Below, piece after piece: positions 34,373 through 42,874 of a DNA stretch of 64,000 nt. The notes under the pieces were generated by a model. It was not told the DNA's origin. It saw only the letters and a program-made list of their open reading frames with translations, and did no database searches. Positions within the stretch are counted from its first letter, which is position 1, and each line of letters opens with the position of its first letter. The stretch lies in NCBI RefSeq assembly GCF_018860245.1, contig NZ_JAHKPD010000003.1:1-64000 (forward strand). Direction: 5' to 3'. Both the position numbers and the translations under genes were made by a program. Source of the DNA: Pseudotamlana agarivorans. Its GTDB lineage: Bacteria; Bacteroidota; Bacteroidia; Flavobacteriales; Flavobacteriaceae.

Positions 34373-37300
34373 TTAATCTTCAATTGCTTCGTAAATCAAT
34401 TTTTGTATATCTGTCCTAATATTTGCTCGTAACAACAAATTTGAATCTGATTTAGGATACGTCCTGTTCGCTAAAAAGATATATACAATTTCCTTTTCTG
34501 GATCTGCCCAAGCATAAGTTCCTGTAAACCCAGAATGTCCAAAACTACTCATAGGTACACAGCCACAAGTTGGTCCACTCCCTGAAATTTGCGGTTTATC
34601 AAAACCAATGGCACGTCTATTTTCTTTATTTAAATAATAACGCGTATTAAATTTATCGAAAGTTTCTTCTTTGAAGAACCGTTTATTACCATAAAAACCT
34701 TTTTGCAAGTACATCTGCATCATTTTGGCAACATCATTAGCATTACTAAAAACACCTGCATGCCCACCAATACCATTCTGCATAGCTGCTCCCATATCAT
34801 GAACATAGCCATGAACCGTTTGATACCTAAAGTAATCATCAATTTCGGTAGGAACAATTTTTTTACTACTTATACTATGGTACGGATTATACAAAGTATT
34901 ATTAGCCCCTATAGGTCCATAAAAATGCGCACTTGTTAACTGGTCAAGTGTTCTGTCGTAATGACCTTCAATATATTTCTTTAAAATGTAATAAGGAAAG
35001 TCACTATAACGATAACTAAGTCTATTCAATAGCTCTGAATCTCTAATAATATTAGGAATAGAATCTTGATAATCAGTACGCATAAAAAGATTTTTTGCGA
35101 CTTCAACATTAAAACTATCACTTCTTATTTTCCTATAATATTTTTCACTTGGATGTTTCGTTTCATCTAAAGTATGGTAGTAAAATGGTTCCCAGGGTTT
35201 TAACCGTGCATAATGAGATAGCATGCTTTTAAACGTAACATTCTTCTTGTTTGAATTTTTGTAATCGGGTAAAACTTCAGAAAGTTTGGTGTCTAAACTA
35301 ATTAAACCTTCTTCTTCCATTTCCATAACCAAAGGTAATGTCGCTAATATTTTGGTGAGCGAGGCCACATCATAAATATCGTCAAAACCTACCTTTTCTT
35401 TACCTCCATAAGTGTGTTTTCCAAAATTTTTATTATAAATAACCTTTCCCTTTCTAGCGACTAATAGCTGAATTCCTGGCGTCATTTTTTTTTTTACAGC
35501 ATACTCGGCAACGTCAGTAATTTTTGCTAATTTTTTAGAATCCACACCAACGCGTTCTGGAATCGTATAACCTAATCTTTTGATATTTGGCGTTTGGAAT
35601 CCAAAATCTACCGGAAAATAATCTCCAACACTTACAGGAAGTTTTCCCTTCGAAGCTAAAGCACCAAAAATTAACTGTGCAGATTTTTGTTGAGCGATAG
35701 CGCTATTTTGATAACTCACCACAATACTTTCAATATTAGTTATACTTTTTAGATCTGCAAGTGCGTATGGTTTTACAAAAGCATCTAAAATAACGGTATG
35801 TCTTTTCGCTATTTCTTCAATCCAAATAGTTTCTACCTCGCTAAACTGATAAGACTTCCATGGACTTCCATTAGACCTATGAAAACCAATGACAACCGTA
35901 TTATAAGCCTGAAGTTTCCCTAATAAATCGCCAAGATTACCGCCAGTTATCGCATGTACTTTAGTATATTTTTTAAGTTCATTAAAAAACACAGCACCTG
36001 AGTCATCACCTAATTTCACATAGGCAATTGATTTTGTTTCTAGCTCTTGTATTGGCAATAAATCTGCATCATTTTTTACAATAGTAATCGCGTTTTCCAT
36101 TAACTCCTCATAAAGCATGTCGTCTTCTAGACGGTTTAAATCTTTTGATAAATTTGTTAATGAAATGGGCTTATAATTATTTAATCCAACTTTATATTTT
36201 GCTTGCAGTATTTTCTTAACCGAAAGTTCTAAACGTTCCTTTGTTATATCACCTTTATTATAAGCCTCCATGATTTTTGAAACACCTATACCAACATTCT
36301 CAGACATCAGCATCACGTCGTTCCCCGCCTGAAAAGCTGCTAAATCAATATCTCCAGTTTCACTAAAGTCTGCTGCACCTTTCATGGTTAAAGCATCGGT
36401 AAAAATTAAGCCTTTAAACCCTAAACGCTCCTTTAAAATATTAGTTACAATATTTTTAGATAGTGATGATGGGTAGTTCTCGCGTTTCTCCAGACTTGGC
36501 ACATTTAAATGTGCAACCATAACGCTAGCAAGCCCTTCTTTTATAAGTTTCTTATAGGGGTATAGTTCTATAGAATCAATTCGCTTTTTACTAAAACTAA
36601 TCGTTGGTAAGGTTTTATGTGAATCTTGAGAGGTATCGCCATGACCAGGAAAATGTTTGGCATTGGCTAAAACACCTGCACCTTGCATCCCTTTCATAAA
36701 AGCTTCTGCTTTTTCTGTTACATTATCGCGATCTTCACCAAAAGAGCGATTTCCAATTATTGGATTTTTAGGATTGGTATTGATATCAACATCTGGTGCA
36801 AAATTAAAATGCACACCCAAACGCTTACAATGCTCTCCAATATGTTTTCCTGCGCGCTCTACTAATTTATTGTCTTTTATAGCGCCTAAAGTCATATTCC
36901 AGGGAAAAGCATAAGTTGAATCTAAACGCATACTTAAGCCCCATTCTGCATCCATACCTATTAACATGGGTAATTTTGAAGCCGCTTGTAGTTCGTTATC
37001 CAATTTTGCCTGACGGTAAGGTCCGCCTGAAGAATAAATAATACCACCAATGTGGTGCTTTTTAATATCATTTAATACTTTTTTCTTGCTTGCAGCACTT
37101 TGTTTAGACATGACTTGAACCATGTATAGTTGCCCTACTTTTTCGGCTAGAGTCATCGAATTATAAACACTATCAACCCATTTTTTTTGAGATTGAACAT
37201 CCTTAGATAATAGCGGATTTGTTGTGTTTTGAGAGAAACTAAAAAGTGTAACTAAACAAAAAAAACTAAAAAAAAGTGTATGACGCATATAAGAGATCAT
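34373..37300 (-). CDS. Glycoside hydrolase family 3 fused to a beta-lactamase-type serine hydrolase
   Basis: 975 residues with a signal peptide (about 5-23), so exported. The N-terminal GH3 domain is NagZ-like: KHFPGHGDTSQDSH (215-228) and FTDALTMKG (300-308) with Asp302 at the nucleophile position, suggesting beta-N-acetylglucosaminidase action on peptidoglycan fragments. A GH3 C-terminal region (about 400-580) leads to a class C beta-lactamase/DD-peptidase domain with SLTK (Ser647, Lys650), RYSDFPY and GHSGFTG. This double enzyme is recurrent in Bacteroidota. ATG 37300 or 37288 may start it. Confidence 0.92.
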   Translation of the reverse strand: MISYMRHTLFFSFFCLVTLFSFSQNTTNPLLSKDVQSQKKWVDSVYNSMTLAEKVGQLYMVQVMSKQSAASKKKVLNDIKKHHIGGIIYSSGGPYRQAKLDNELQAASKLPMLIGMDAEWGLSMRLDSTYAFPWNMTLGAIKDNKLVERAGKHIGEHCKRLGVHFNFAPDVDINTNPKNPIIGNRSFGEDRDNVTEKAEAFMKGMQGAGVLANAKHFPGHGDTSQDSHKTLPTISFSKKRIDSIELYPYKKLIKEGLASVMVAHLNVPSLEKRENYPSSLSKNIVTNILKERLGFKGLIFTDALTMKGAADFSETGDIDLAAFQAGNDVMLMSENVGIGVSKIMEAYNKGDITKERLELSVKKILQAKYKVGLNNYKPISLTNLSKDLNRLEDDMLYEELMENAITIVKNDADLLPIQELETKSIAYVKLGDDSGAVFFNELKKYTKVHAITGGNLGDLLGKLQAYNTVVIGFHRSNGSPWKSYQFSEVETIWIEEIAKRHTVILDAFVKPYALADLKSITNIESIVVSYQNSAIAQQKSAQLIFGALASKGKLPVSVGDYFPVDFGFQTPNIKRLGYTIPERVGVDSKKLAKITDVAEYAVKKKMTPGIQLLVARKGKVIYNKNFGKHTYGGKEKVGFDDIYDVASLTKILATLPLVMEMEEEGLISLDTKLSEVLPDYKNSNKKNVTFKSMLSHYARLKPWEPFYYHTLDETKHPSEKYYRKIRSDSFNVEVAKNLFMRTDYQDSIPNIIRDSELLNRLSYRYSDFPYYILKKYIEGHYDRTLDQLTSAHFYGPIGANNTLYNPYHSISSKKIVPTEIDDYFRYQTVHGYVHDMGAAMQNGIGGHAGVFSNANDVAKMMQMYLQKGFYGNKRFFKEETFDKFNTRYYLNKENRRAIGFDKPQISGSGPTCGCVPMSSFGHSGFTGTYAWADPEKEIVYIFLANRTYPKSDSNLLLRANIRTDIQKLIYEAIED

Positions 37301-37462
37301 TATAAGGGATTAGTAGCCATAAAAAATCAAGCCAAATTACCACTTTTAAAAAGAAGATGAAAAGACTTTAAGATAGAATTATAAAGAAGTTTGTAAACTA
37401 GACTTAACTCATCCAAACTTTTCCAAACCAGTGCTCATTCCGTAGGGATATGCAGGACTTAA

Positions 37463-38524
37463 CTAGTCACCGTCATTATCTGTTGGTAAAACAGTTACAG
37501 ACAAGATACTTGCTGCATCCACTGAAAAATATTTCACCAAATCAAATAATGAATTATAAAGTAATTCAACTCTAGGATTATTCGTTGAAATGGCTTCATA
37601 TAAACTTGTATCTATGGCATCGATATTTGAATAAACAGATTGAAAAGCACTATCTATCTCATTTGTCAATACTTTTGAACCTGAAATCTCCTCAATAATA
37701 GTTGCAAAATTAGCATGACTTAATGTGTAAGCATATTGCACTTCCTCAATGGAACTACGAATAAGCGCTAATGAACTTTCGCTTCTATAAGCTTCCAGAG
37801 ATTCTAAAGAAGCATTACTACTGTTTTCCAGTCCCGCAGGCTTTCCCACTTTTGTTACTCGTATAACGTCTAAGACATTTATTAATTGATTAAAGGCTAG
37901 ACAGCGTGCATTTTCTACACATGAAACATTTCGGGCACTTAAAAAAGTCTCTTTATAACCTTGCTCCCAAAAATTTATTAATAAATCTGTTTGTCTTAAA
38001 ATTTCTTGAGAAACCCCCAATAAATAATGTATTCTAAATGTATCCTTTTGAAATAATAACAACGCTAAATTTGGGTCTTGATTATTAAAAAATAGAAATT
38101 CAACAGCTCCTAACCCCTTAGAAACGGTACTTTTTGACGTAAAATAGGTTGAATCATAAACTGTTTGTTCATTTATATTATTTTCAATTTGATCTGGATT
38201 GATTGGAAAATTATAAATATGAAGATCAAAATATTTTGCTTTTACGGCTACTAAATTATAAACACGAGTTTTTGAAAAAGCTTTTGCACAATTTAACCAC
38301 TGATCTTGTAATTTATTAAAATTTGACGCTGTTGTTTCTAATTTAAAATTTTCTGAAAGTTCAATTTGTTTCTCTATTTGAATTTTAAAATCATTTAAAG
38401 CAGGTTGGATATTTTCACTGAAATAATCTTCATGTAAGGTATCCATCGGACTGGCAACACTATCATCTTTATCACAAGAAATAAGGACAACTATTAATGC
38501 TAAATAAAAGATACATTTTCTCAT
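37463..38524 (-). CDS. Imelysin-family lipoprotein with altered GxHxxE motif
   Basis: 353 residues. A lipobox VLISC (Cys17) is followed by two helical imelysin domains. Imelysins (IrpA, EfeO-like) are peptidase-M75-fold proteins implicated in iron uptake. The family motif GxHxxE reads GLGAVE (137-142) here: the His is replaced by Gly139, so direct metal binding at that site is doubtful. It is the last gene of an imelysin, di-heme, imelysin set, starting 1 bp after the di-heme gene ends. Confidence 0.85.
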   Translation of the reverse strand: MRKCIFYLALIVVLISCDKDDSVASPMDTLHEDYFSENIQPALNDFKIQIEKQIELSENFKLETTASNFNKLQDQWLNCAKAFSKTRVYNLVAVKAKYFDLHIYNFPINPDQIENNINEQTVYDSTYFTSKSTVSKGLGAVEFLFFNNQDPNLALLLFQKDTFRIHYLLGVSQEILRQTDLLINFWEQGYKETFLSARNVSCVENARCLAFNQLINVLDVIRVTKVGKPAGLENSSNASLESLEAYRSESSLALIRSSIEEVQYAYTLSHANFATIIEEISGSKVLTNEIDSAFQSVYSNIDAIDTSLYEAISTNNPRVELLYNSLFDLVKYFSVDAASILSVTVLPTDNDGD

Positions 38525-38525
38525 A

Positions 38526-39932
38526 TTATAAAGAATTTAAAAACCTTAATACTTGTTGGCGTTCTTCATTGGACAAATTCATGAAGTCCGTTTTTGACTG
38601 CTCGGCCTCACCTCCATGCCATAAAATAGCTTCTTCAATATTTCTGGCTCTACCATCGTGCAACAGAAAAGTATGGTCATTTACCAATTCTATCATACCT
38701 AATCCCCATAATGGTTGTGTACGCCATTCGTTTCCGTTTGCTAGAAAGTCGCCTCGATTGTCTGCTAAAGCGTCTCCCATATCATGCAATAAAAAATCTG
38801 AATACGGACGTATTGTAACTTCACTTATTTGCGACAACAAAGGATAATCACTTGTCGTAAAGCTATTTACATGACACGACACACATGCCAAGGCGGAAAA
38901 TAATTCTTTCCCTTTTAAAACATCTACATTCTTAAAATCCCTACGTTTAGGTACCGATATTGCAGCTTGATATAACATAAGTCTGCTAAATTGTTCATCT
39001 GGAATCTCTACTGTGTCGCCAGTATTCACACCATTGTGAAGGGTTGAACAATCTATACCATCAGGACAGTTTTCATTTGGGAAAATACTTGTTGTAAGCC
39101 CCATATCACCATTAAGCGCTCCTGCAACTTGCTGTTCTAAAGTAGGTTGATTCGCTTTCCATCCAAATTTACCAATTGTGTTTTTATTTTGTTTTACATT
39201 CCAAACATAATTCGCCTTACCCGAAATGCCATCGCCATCGGCATCATTTATATCTTCATTTTCTAAAATACTCGCTTCACTTAGCGCGTCAATAAACCCT
39301 AAGCCTATAACCTGCTGCCCAATTCTAGGTGATTGTTCAGCGTTACCAAGACTCCCGTAATTTTCATTAACAATACGATACTTTGGTTGTCTCAATTCAA
39401 AAGGAGATCCATCGGGGTAATTACCTGTAATAATTTCAAAATCAACTTCTATTTGTCCTTCACTCTGAATTCCTAAGTTGGAATCATCTTGTAATTGACC
39501 ACCATAATTAAACAATGAAATTGGTCCCGTGATTTGGTTATTTCCATGACTTAGCCGGATTAAAAACCCTTCGGAATCGGCGCCATTTTCCAAAAGCGGT
39601 TTCCCCCTACCATCTCTTAAATGGCAGCCACTACAGGCTCTTGCATTAAAAAGCGGCCCTAAGCCATCTCTTGAGGTTGTGGTTGCTGGTGAAGAGACCC
39701 AACTTTGATCGAACATGGCGTTTCCAATACCAAAGAAAGAAAGTTCTAAATCTGATAATTCTGGAATACCTCTTCCAAATGCTTTATCGGCCGTATAGCC
39801 TTCAATCGATAAATGAGAAACTAAATTTTCTTCATCTAATTCGTAAGTTAAATCGATATATTCTTGTTCAGAAAACCCGTCTGATTGACAAGAAAATAAG
39901 GCTATAAACAAAATACATAATGCGTATTTCAT
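38526..39932 (-). CDS. Di-heme c-type oxidoreductase (DHOR/thiol oxidoreductase-like) lipoprotein
   Basis: 468 residues with a lipobox-like ALFSC (Cys15). Two c-type heme sites are visible: CSGCH (100-104) and CVSCH (about 345). The rest is the DUF1111/di-heme oxidoreductase family with GLGPLFNARAC, FGWKANQPTLEQQ, a charged LQDGRARN-like and HDGRARNIEEAILWHGGEA tail. In many Bacteroidota and Proteobacteria these accompany imelysins in iron-regulated operons. Function as an electron-transfer or ferri-reductase partner of imelysin is inferred from this context. Confidence 0.88.
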   Translation of the reverse strand: MKYALCILFIALFSCQSDGFSEQEYIDLTYELDEENLVSHLSIEGYTADKAFGRGIPELSDLELSFFGIGNAMFDQSWVSSPATTTSRDGLGPLFNARACSGCHLRDGRGKPLLENGADSEGFLIRLSHGNNQITGPISLFNYGGQLQDDSNLGIQSEGQIEVDFEIITGNYPDGSPFELRQPKYRIVNENYGSLGNAEQSPRIGQQVIGLGFIDALSEASILENEDINDADGDGISGKANYVWNVKQNKNTIGKFGWKANQPTLEQQVAGALNGDMGLTTSIFPNENCPDGIDCSTLHNGVNTGDTVEIPDEQFSRLMLYQAAISVPKRRDFKNVDVLKGKELFSALACVSCHVNSFTTSDYPLLSQISEVTIRPYSDFLLHDMGDALADNRGDFLANGNEWRTQPLWGLGMIELVNDHTFLLHDGRARNIEEAILWHGGEAEQSKTDFMNLSNEERQQVLRFLNSL

Positions 39933-39961
39933 ATGTTTTTATGATAAAATATTTAAATCTA

Positions 39962-39994
39962 AAAACTGAAGCCACACCTGATGACTTCAGTTTT
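39962..39994 (-). terminator. Hairpin between the first imelysin and the di-heme gene
   Basis: AAAACTGAAG (39962-39971) pairs perfectly with CTTCAGTTTT (39985-39994) around a 13-nt loop, with T/A-rich flanks on both strands. It sits in the 95-bp gap between two same-strand genes, so it may act as a partial terminator that lowers downstream expression. Confidence 0.5.
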
Positions 39995-40027
39995 TTGAAT
40001 TTTAAAAAAAATTTGATTGTATAATTT

Positions 40028-41245
40028 CTAGTTTATAGTTATAGAAATACCCAAGGTATTTGCAGACTCGGCAATTTCTTTACTCTGCGCGATTAATGCT
40101 ATTGCCAATTGTCCAGCGGGACCATCAGACCCTAAAGTTTCCTCACTAATAATTTCATCGAAATTTTTACCTAAACCAAGTAAGGTATTCAATTTAATAA
40201 TGGTTTGAGATGCACTATCTTTTAAATTATTTGCAACTTCCGAATTTACTTCAGCGGCAAGATCGATTAATGATAACCCCGTTATTACTGTTCCGTTTTC
40301 CGTTGTATAGCTTCCTACTATAATATTATTTATACCGTTAACGTTTGCCCACATATCTTGGTTTGTATTATCTGAAAAACAAGAATGTTCATTCTCTTGA
40401 CCTTCATCAATTGCAGGATATATTCTTTCTGCAGCCACTTCTCCATTCGAAATGAAACCGATACCATTCAAAATATTTGTTAAAGCTTCATCTTTATTTA
40501 AAGCTTCAAAAGTCATACGGTATGACCCACCTGTAGCCCAAGTATCATTTAAATCTTTTAAATCCTTAATTAATAAATCTGTTACAATTTGTAGGTATGT
40601 TTTTCTTCTTTCAGAAAAATTTTCTGTGGTGTAATCTGTAAAAGGTCTTTCTCCAGAAACTGAATAATTATCGTAAGTTCCATTAATGGGATCGTAGTTT
40701 AAATCTTGTCCCCATAGTAAAAACTCAATGGCGTGCCACCCTGTTGAAATATTATCGTCTTTTCCTGATTCATTCTTGTTAATAATATTTTCTTCTGTTA
40801 AGTCGAAGCTAGTATCCCCTATTAACCCATTTTGAACAGTACCTCCAGCTCCATTAGCAACATAATCAATAAAGCTTTCATCTAATGGCCATGCGTTAAT
40901 TTGACCTTCTGTTCCTAATAAATCTTCATTATCAATAGGACCATCAGCTTCTCTATAAGCTTCAGTTTGACCATAAAAATCTCTAGCATACAACCATGCA
41001 TCTCTGGCAGCTTCTAAAGTTGTGGCATCTGGTGAAGCGATAAAGGCATCAATTTTTGATTGCATGACAACCGCAGTTTCGTATGTATCTTTATAGTTGG
41101 CCGATGCTATTTTAGCATAAGTTTCAATAAATTCAGTTTTTTTGGTGCTGTTTGAATTGTTAATTCCATCATCATCACTAGAACATGATGTGACAAATAG
41201 TACAAGAATTAATAGTTGAAATGGTTTGGTTAAATTAAGTTTCAT
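40028..41245 (-). CDS. Imelysin-family lipoprotein (intact GxHxxE)
   Basis: 405 residues. Lipobox FVTSC (Cys21), then an Asp/Ser-rich linker and the two-domain imelysin fold. The conserved motif reads GWHAIE (169-174), with His171 and Glu174 available for metal binding. Further family words are ARDAWLYARDFYGQTEAYR and LLGTEGQINAWPLDESFIDYV. It is the first gene of the three-gene set and has a good promoter immediately upstream. Iron acquisition is inferred from family and context. Confidence 0.92.
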   Translation of the reverse strand: MKLNLTKPFQLLILVLFVTSCSSDDDGINNSNSTKKTEFIETYAKIASANYKDTYETAVVMQSKIDAFIASPDATTLEAARDAWLYARDFYGQTEAYREADGPIDNEDLLGTEGQINAWPLDESFIDYVANGAGGTVQNGLIGDTSFDLTEENIINKNESGKDDNISTGWHAIEFLLWGQDLNYDPINGTYDNYSVSGERPFTDYTTENFSERRKTYLQIVTDLLIKDLKDLNDTWATGGSYRMTFEALNKDEALTNILNGIGFISNGEVAAERIYPAIDEGQENEHSCFSDNTNQDMWANVNGINNIIVGSYTTENGTVITGLSLIDLAAEVNSEVANNLKDSASQTIIKLNTLLGLGKNFDEIISEETLGSDGPAGQLAIALIAQSKEIAESANTLGISITIN

Positions 41246-41283
41246 TTGATTGTTTTTATTTAGACTTCTTAAAAATAGAGGTG

Positions 41284-41313
41284 CAAATATATTTTCTTTT
41301 ATGAAAAAACAAA
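41284..41313 (-). promoter_or_regulatory. Promoter of the imelysin operon
   Basis: On the minus strand TTTG (41310-41313, in TTTTG) is separated by 18 bp from TATATTTG (41284-41291), matching the Bacteroidota -33 TTTG / -7 TAnnTTTG pattern. The box ends 39 bp before the imelysin ATG. The flanks are very A/T-rich; no clear Fur box was recognised. Confidence 0.65.
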
Positions 41314-41385
41314 ACTTATTTAGATTAAATCTTAATAAAAAGTTAAGAATATTTTATAAAGTCAACTTATGTGAAGCTATTATTT

Positions 41386-41871
41386 CTATTTAACAAAACG
41401 CGCATGCCAGCTTTCGCTAGCAGGAACTTCCCAGTTTTCTTTAAATTCTGCAACTGTTGCTACCAAATTATTAAAAACAATAGTGTTTTTTGAAACAGCC
41501 TTGTTCTTGGCCATTTTTCTGAAATCGGTAAGTGTTTTATAGGCCACGTACTCCCCTTGTTTATAGGATACGTTCATTTTATCCATAAGATCAACATTAT
41601 AATCTTTTTCTAATTGCTGAATAAAATGTACAGAACTGTCAACAGAACACCCAGTGGCTTTGGCAACGCCTTGATCAAGTCCTAGAACGATAAAACGTTT
41701 GTATTTGATGGTATATCCAGCATGTAAATCACTACCATGAGCGGTCCAATTTTGAATAAACACATTTAATTTTTCTTGAATTTCTTCAAGTTCTTGTTCA
41801 GAAAACGAACGGTTTGCTTGATAAATCCAAACTCTAGATTCTTCTGGTAATGTGTTAAAATCTACTAACAT
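41386..41871 (-). CDS. Conserved Bacteroidota protein of unknown function
   Basis: 161 residues, soluble, no signal peptide. It begins VDFNTLPEESRVWIYQANR and has FIQNWTAHGSDLHAGYTIKY, FIVLGLDQGVAKATGCSVDSS and a closing WHARFVK. Homologues are sometimes labelled ABC transporter ATPase, but no Walker A, signature or Walker B motif is present here. The conserved Cys in TGCSVD could be functional. It is the last gene of a five-gene minus-strand set with two Fe-S proteins, MlaD and an amidase. Confidence 0.75.
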   Translation of the reverse strand: MLVDFNTLPEESRVWIYQANRSFSEQELEEIQEKLNVFIQNWTAHGSDLHAGYTIKYKRFIVLGLDQGVAKATGCSVDSSVHFIQQLEKDYNVDLMDKMNVSYKQGEYVAYKTLTDFRKMAKNKAVSKNTIVFNNLVATVAEFKENWEVPASESWHARFVK

Positions 41872-41913
41872 GGTATATGAATAATTACGTTTACTATTTT
41901 TTTACTTCTGAAA

Positions 41914-42705
41914 TTATAGACCTTGGGCGTTTGCGATAAGTTCTGCAATATCCAAAACTTGTACTTCGTTTTCTTTTTCTTTTACCTTAACACCATCGGT
42001 CATCATCGTGTTGCAATATGGGCAACCAGTTGCAATAATGTTTGGTTTGGTTTCCAGTGCATCTTGGGTTCTAAGCACATTAACATCCATATCTCCTTTT
42101 TCGGGTTCTTTGAACATTTGTGCTCCACCAGCTCCACAGCATAATGCGGTACGTTTATGCCTTTTCATTTCTACAATATCGGCTTTCGTTTCTTTTAAAA
42201 CGTTTCTTGGCGCATCGTATTCATTGTTAGCACGGCCTAAATAGCAGGGATCATGAAAAGTGATTTTCTTTCCTTTGTAAAGATCACCATCTACCTTTAA
42301 TCGGCCAGAAGTGATAAGATCATTTATAAATTGTGTATGATGAACAACTTCATAATGACCTCCTAATCCTGGATATTCATTTTTTAAACAATTAAATGAA
42401 TGAGGGTCACAGGTTACTATTTTTTTAACCTCGTAAGCATTTAAAACTTCAATATTGGTAACGGCTTGCATTTGGAATAAAAACTCATTTCCTGCACGTT
42501 TAGCGATATCTCCTGTACAACTTTCCTCGGTTCCAAGTACGGCAAAATCTACATGCGCCTTGTTTAGAATTTTAACAAAGGCTTTTGTTATTTTTTTAGC
42601 TCTATCATCAAAACTACCCGCAGAACCCACCCAAAATAATATTTCTGGTTGTTTCCCTTGAGCCATGTATTCTTCCATGGTTGACACTTTGAGTAAATCG
42701 CTCAT
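41914..42705 (-). CDS. (Fe-S)-binding CCG-domain protein (HdrB/GlcF/LutA-like)
   Basis: 263 residues with two cysteine-rich CCG modules: HDPCYLGRANNEYDAP followed by LCCGAGGAQMFKE, and ATGCPYCNTMM. These bind a noncubane 4Fe-4S or serve as the heterodisulfide-reductase-type catalytic unit. With the upstream membrane Fe-S protein it forms a split HdrD-like pair that may pass electrons from the quinone pool to a soluble partner; the substrate is unknown. The 169-bp gap to the next gene upstream holds structured repeat copy 2. Confidence 0.88.
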   Translation of the reverse strand: MSDLLKVSTMEEYMAQGKQPEILFWVGSAGSFDDRAKKITKAFVKILNKAHVDFAVLGTEESCTGDIAKRAGNEFLFQMQAVTNIEVLNAYEVKKIVTCDPHSFNCLKNEYPGLGGHYEVVHHTQFINDLITSGRLKVDGDLYKGKKITFHDPCYLGRANNEYDAPRNVLKETKADIVEMKRHKRTALCCGAGGAQMFKEPEKGDMDVNVLRTQDALETKPNIIATGCPYCNTMMTDGVKVKEKENEVQVLDIAELIANAQGL

Positions 42706-42777
42706 CTTTTTGAGTTTAAAAGTTTAACACCTACTATGTTTAAAACCTTGTAGGCATATTGTTTTATGTTGGCTTGT

Positions 42778-42861
42778 GCGTTAGGGATTGTAGCGGCATC
42801 CTTTTTTGCCATGAAAAGCAAAAAAGATATAGCGGAAAGCCCGACCCTTTTCGGGTAACGC
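42778..42861. repeat. Structured palindromic repeat, copy 2
   Basis: GCGTTA (42778-42783) pairs with TAACGC (42856-42861). Inside it lie box 1 GATTGTAGCGGCATC (42786-42800), the perfect 9-bp stem CTTTTTTGC/GCAAAAAAG (42801-42809 with 42818-42826), box 2 GATATAGCGGAAAGC (42826-42840), and a small hairpin CCCGA/TCGGG (42840-42844 with 42851-42855). The result is a compact multi-helix fold of 84 nt in the gap between two same-strand Fe-S genes, so it is probably transcribed in the operon mRNA. Confidence 0.8.
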
Positions 42862-42874
42862 CCAAATTACTAAT

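Noticed and set aside
41386-41871. ABC transporter ATPase
   Set aside because: The name circulates for homologues, but no Walker A, ABC signature or Walker B motif is present in the 161 residues.
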